Shown one piece after another: positions 63,867 to 64,000 of a DNA stretch of 64,000 nt. This stretch comes from Pareuzebyella sediminis. GTDB lineage: Bacteria; Bacteroidota; Bacteroidia; Flavobacteriales; Flavobacteriaceae. The DNA is taken from contig NZ_VTZS01000006.1 in assembly GCF_008367235.1 (NCBI RefSeq), positions 1 to 64,000 of the forward strand, written 5' to 3'. The position numbers and the translations under genes are program-made. How positions within the stretch are numbered: the first letter of the stretch is position 1; every line of letters starts with the position of its first letter. The notes below the pieces were generated by a model that worked only from the letters and a program-made list of their open reading frames with translations, did not search any database and was not told the DNA's origin.

Positions 63867-64000
63867 TTATTTTTGAAAAGTTTCAATCTTCGGATTTACA
63901 CGAAGCATCTCTTCTATAAATTCTTTTTTGTTCTTAGGAGAAATCACCACGGCCTTATTTGTACTCCAGTTGACCTCGATTCGATCCAAAGAAAGCGCCG
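63867..64000 (-). CDS. C-terminal part of a PH-domain (bPH-like) protein
   Basis: The frame enters from the right edge and gives 43 residues, ending in VISPKNKKEFIEEM and NPKIETFQK before a TAA. The VISPKNKKEFIEE pattern is typical of the end of bacterial PH-domain proteins (DUF1200/bPH_6-like), often encoded beside small membrane proteins. It is 6 bases upstream of the membrane-protein gene. The start lies outside the window. Confidence 0.6.
   Translation of the reverse strand, partial: ALSLDRIEVNWSTNKAVVISPKNKKEFIEEMLRVNPKIETFQK

Noticed and set aside
1-64000. CRISPR array, rRNA, insertion sequence or prophage
   Set aside because: No regular direct repeat series, no rRNA sequence, no transposase and no phage structural gene were seen on either strand.

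Overview
The window reads as a chromosomal segment of a marine-type member of the Bacteroidota, class Flavobacteriia (inference). The evidence is promoter boxes of the form TAnnTTTG instead of sigma70 boxes, a split transketolase, a SusC/SusD pair, many Bacteroidetes-type lipoproteins, and housekeeping proteins of flavobacterial type. There is no rRNA operon, CRISPR array, insertion sequence or recognisable phage.

Layout. 0.5-18 kb is core genome: thrS-infC-rpmI-rplT (translation), a YjbQ-family protein, a Cof-type HAD phosphatase, a periplasmic protein usually labelled asparagine synthetase B, dnaB, then a minus-strand block tgt-lptF-eamA-accA, the two transketolase halves, an outer-membrane barrel protein, an FKBP-like lipoprotein, an S4-domain protein, a phosphoribosyltransferase, shikimate kinase and tRNA-Lys. 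18-31 kb is accessory: a secreted amidohydrolase, a lipoprotein with an ASCH domain, an alpha/beta hydrolase, a membrane protein, an AcuI/YhdH-type reductase, a truncated methyltransferase, a TraB/GumN gene broken by one in-frame TGA, an epimerase, a beta-propeller lipoprotein, a Tat-exported Gfo/Idh protein and two unknown small genes behind a tandem palindromic operator. Several junctions in 21.9-24.5 kb carry diverged copies of the same noncoding sequences, which suggests cassette-like gene turnover.

31-36 kb holds a membrane adenylate/guanylate cyclase, a glycerophosphodiesterase lipoprotein and a large FG-GAP/VCBS propeller. 36-63 kb is a polysaccharide-utilisation-like region. It has a SusC/SusD pair with a PKD-domain surface lipoprotein, two dihydrodipicolinate-synthase-family aldolases each next to a different permease, an SSS symporter, a Gfo/Idh oxidoreductase, a sensor-propeller/helical-barrel lipoprotein and an AraC regulator. 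On the other strand are two ceramidase-fold proteins, a PhoPQ-related alpha/beta hydrolase, a ChbG/YdjC deacetylase, a BNR (sialidase-fold) lipoprotein, L-fucose isomerase and a cytochrome c/VCBS fusion. A periplasmic RhaM-like mutarotase lies just beyond.

How it may work together (inference): SusCD imports an oligomer released at the surface by the ceramidase-fold, BNR and PhoPQ-type lipoproteins. Deacetylation, oxidoreduction, the aldolases and FucI then feed a deoxy- or keto-sugar into central metabolism. The key catalytic residues of classical sialidases and ceramidases are not evident, no canonical fucosidase or sulfatase is present, and the substrate is unknown. This locus is the best candidate in the window for an undescribed system.
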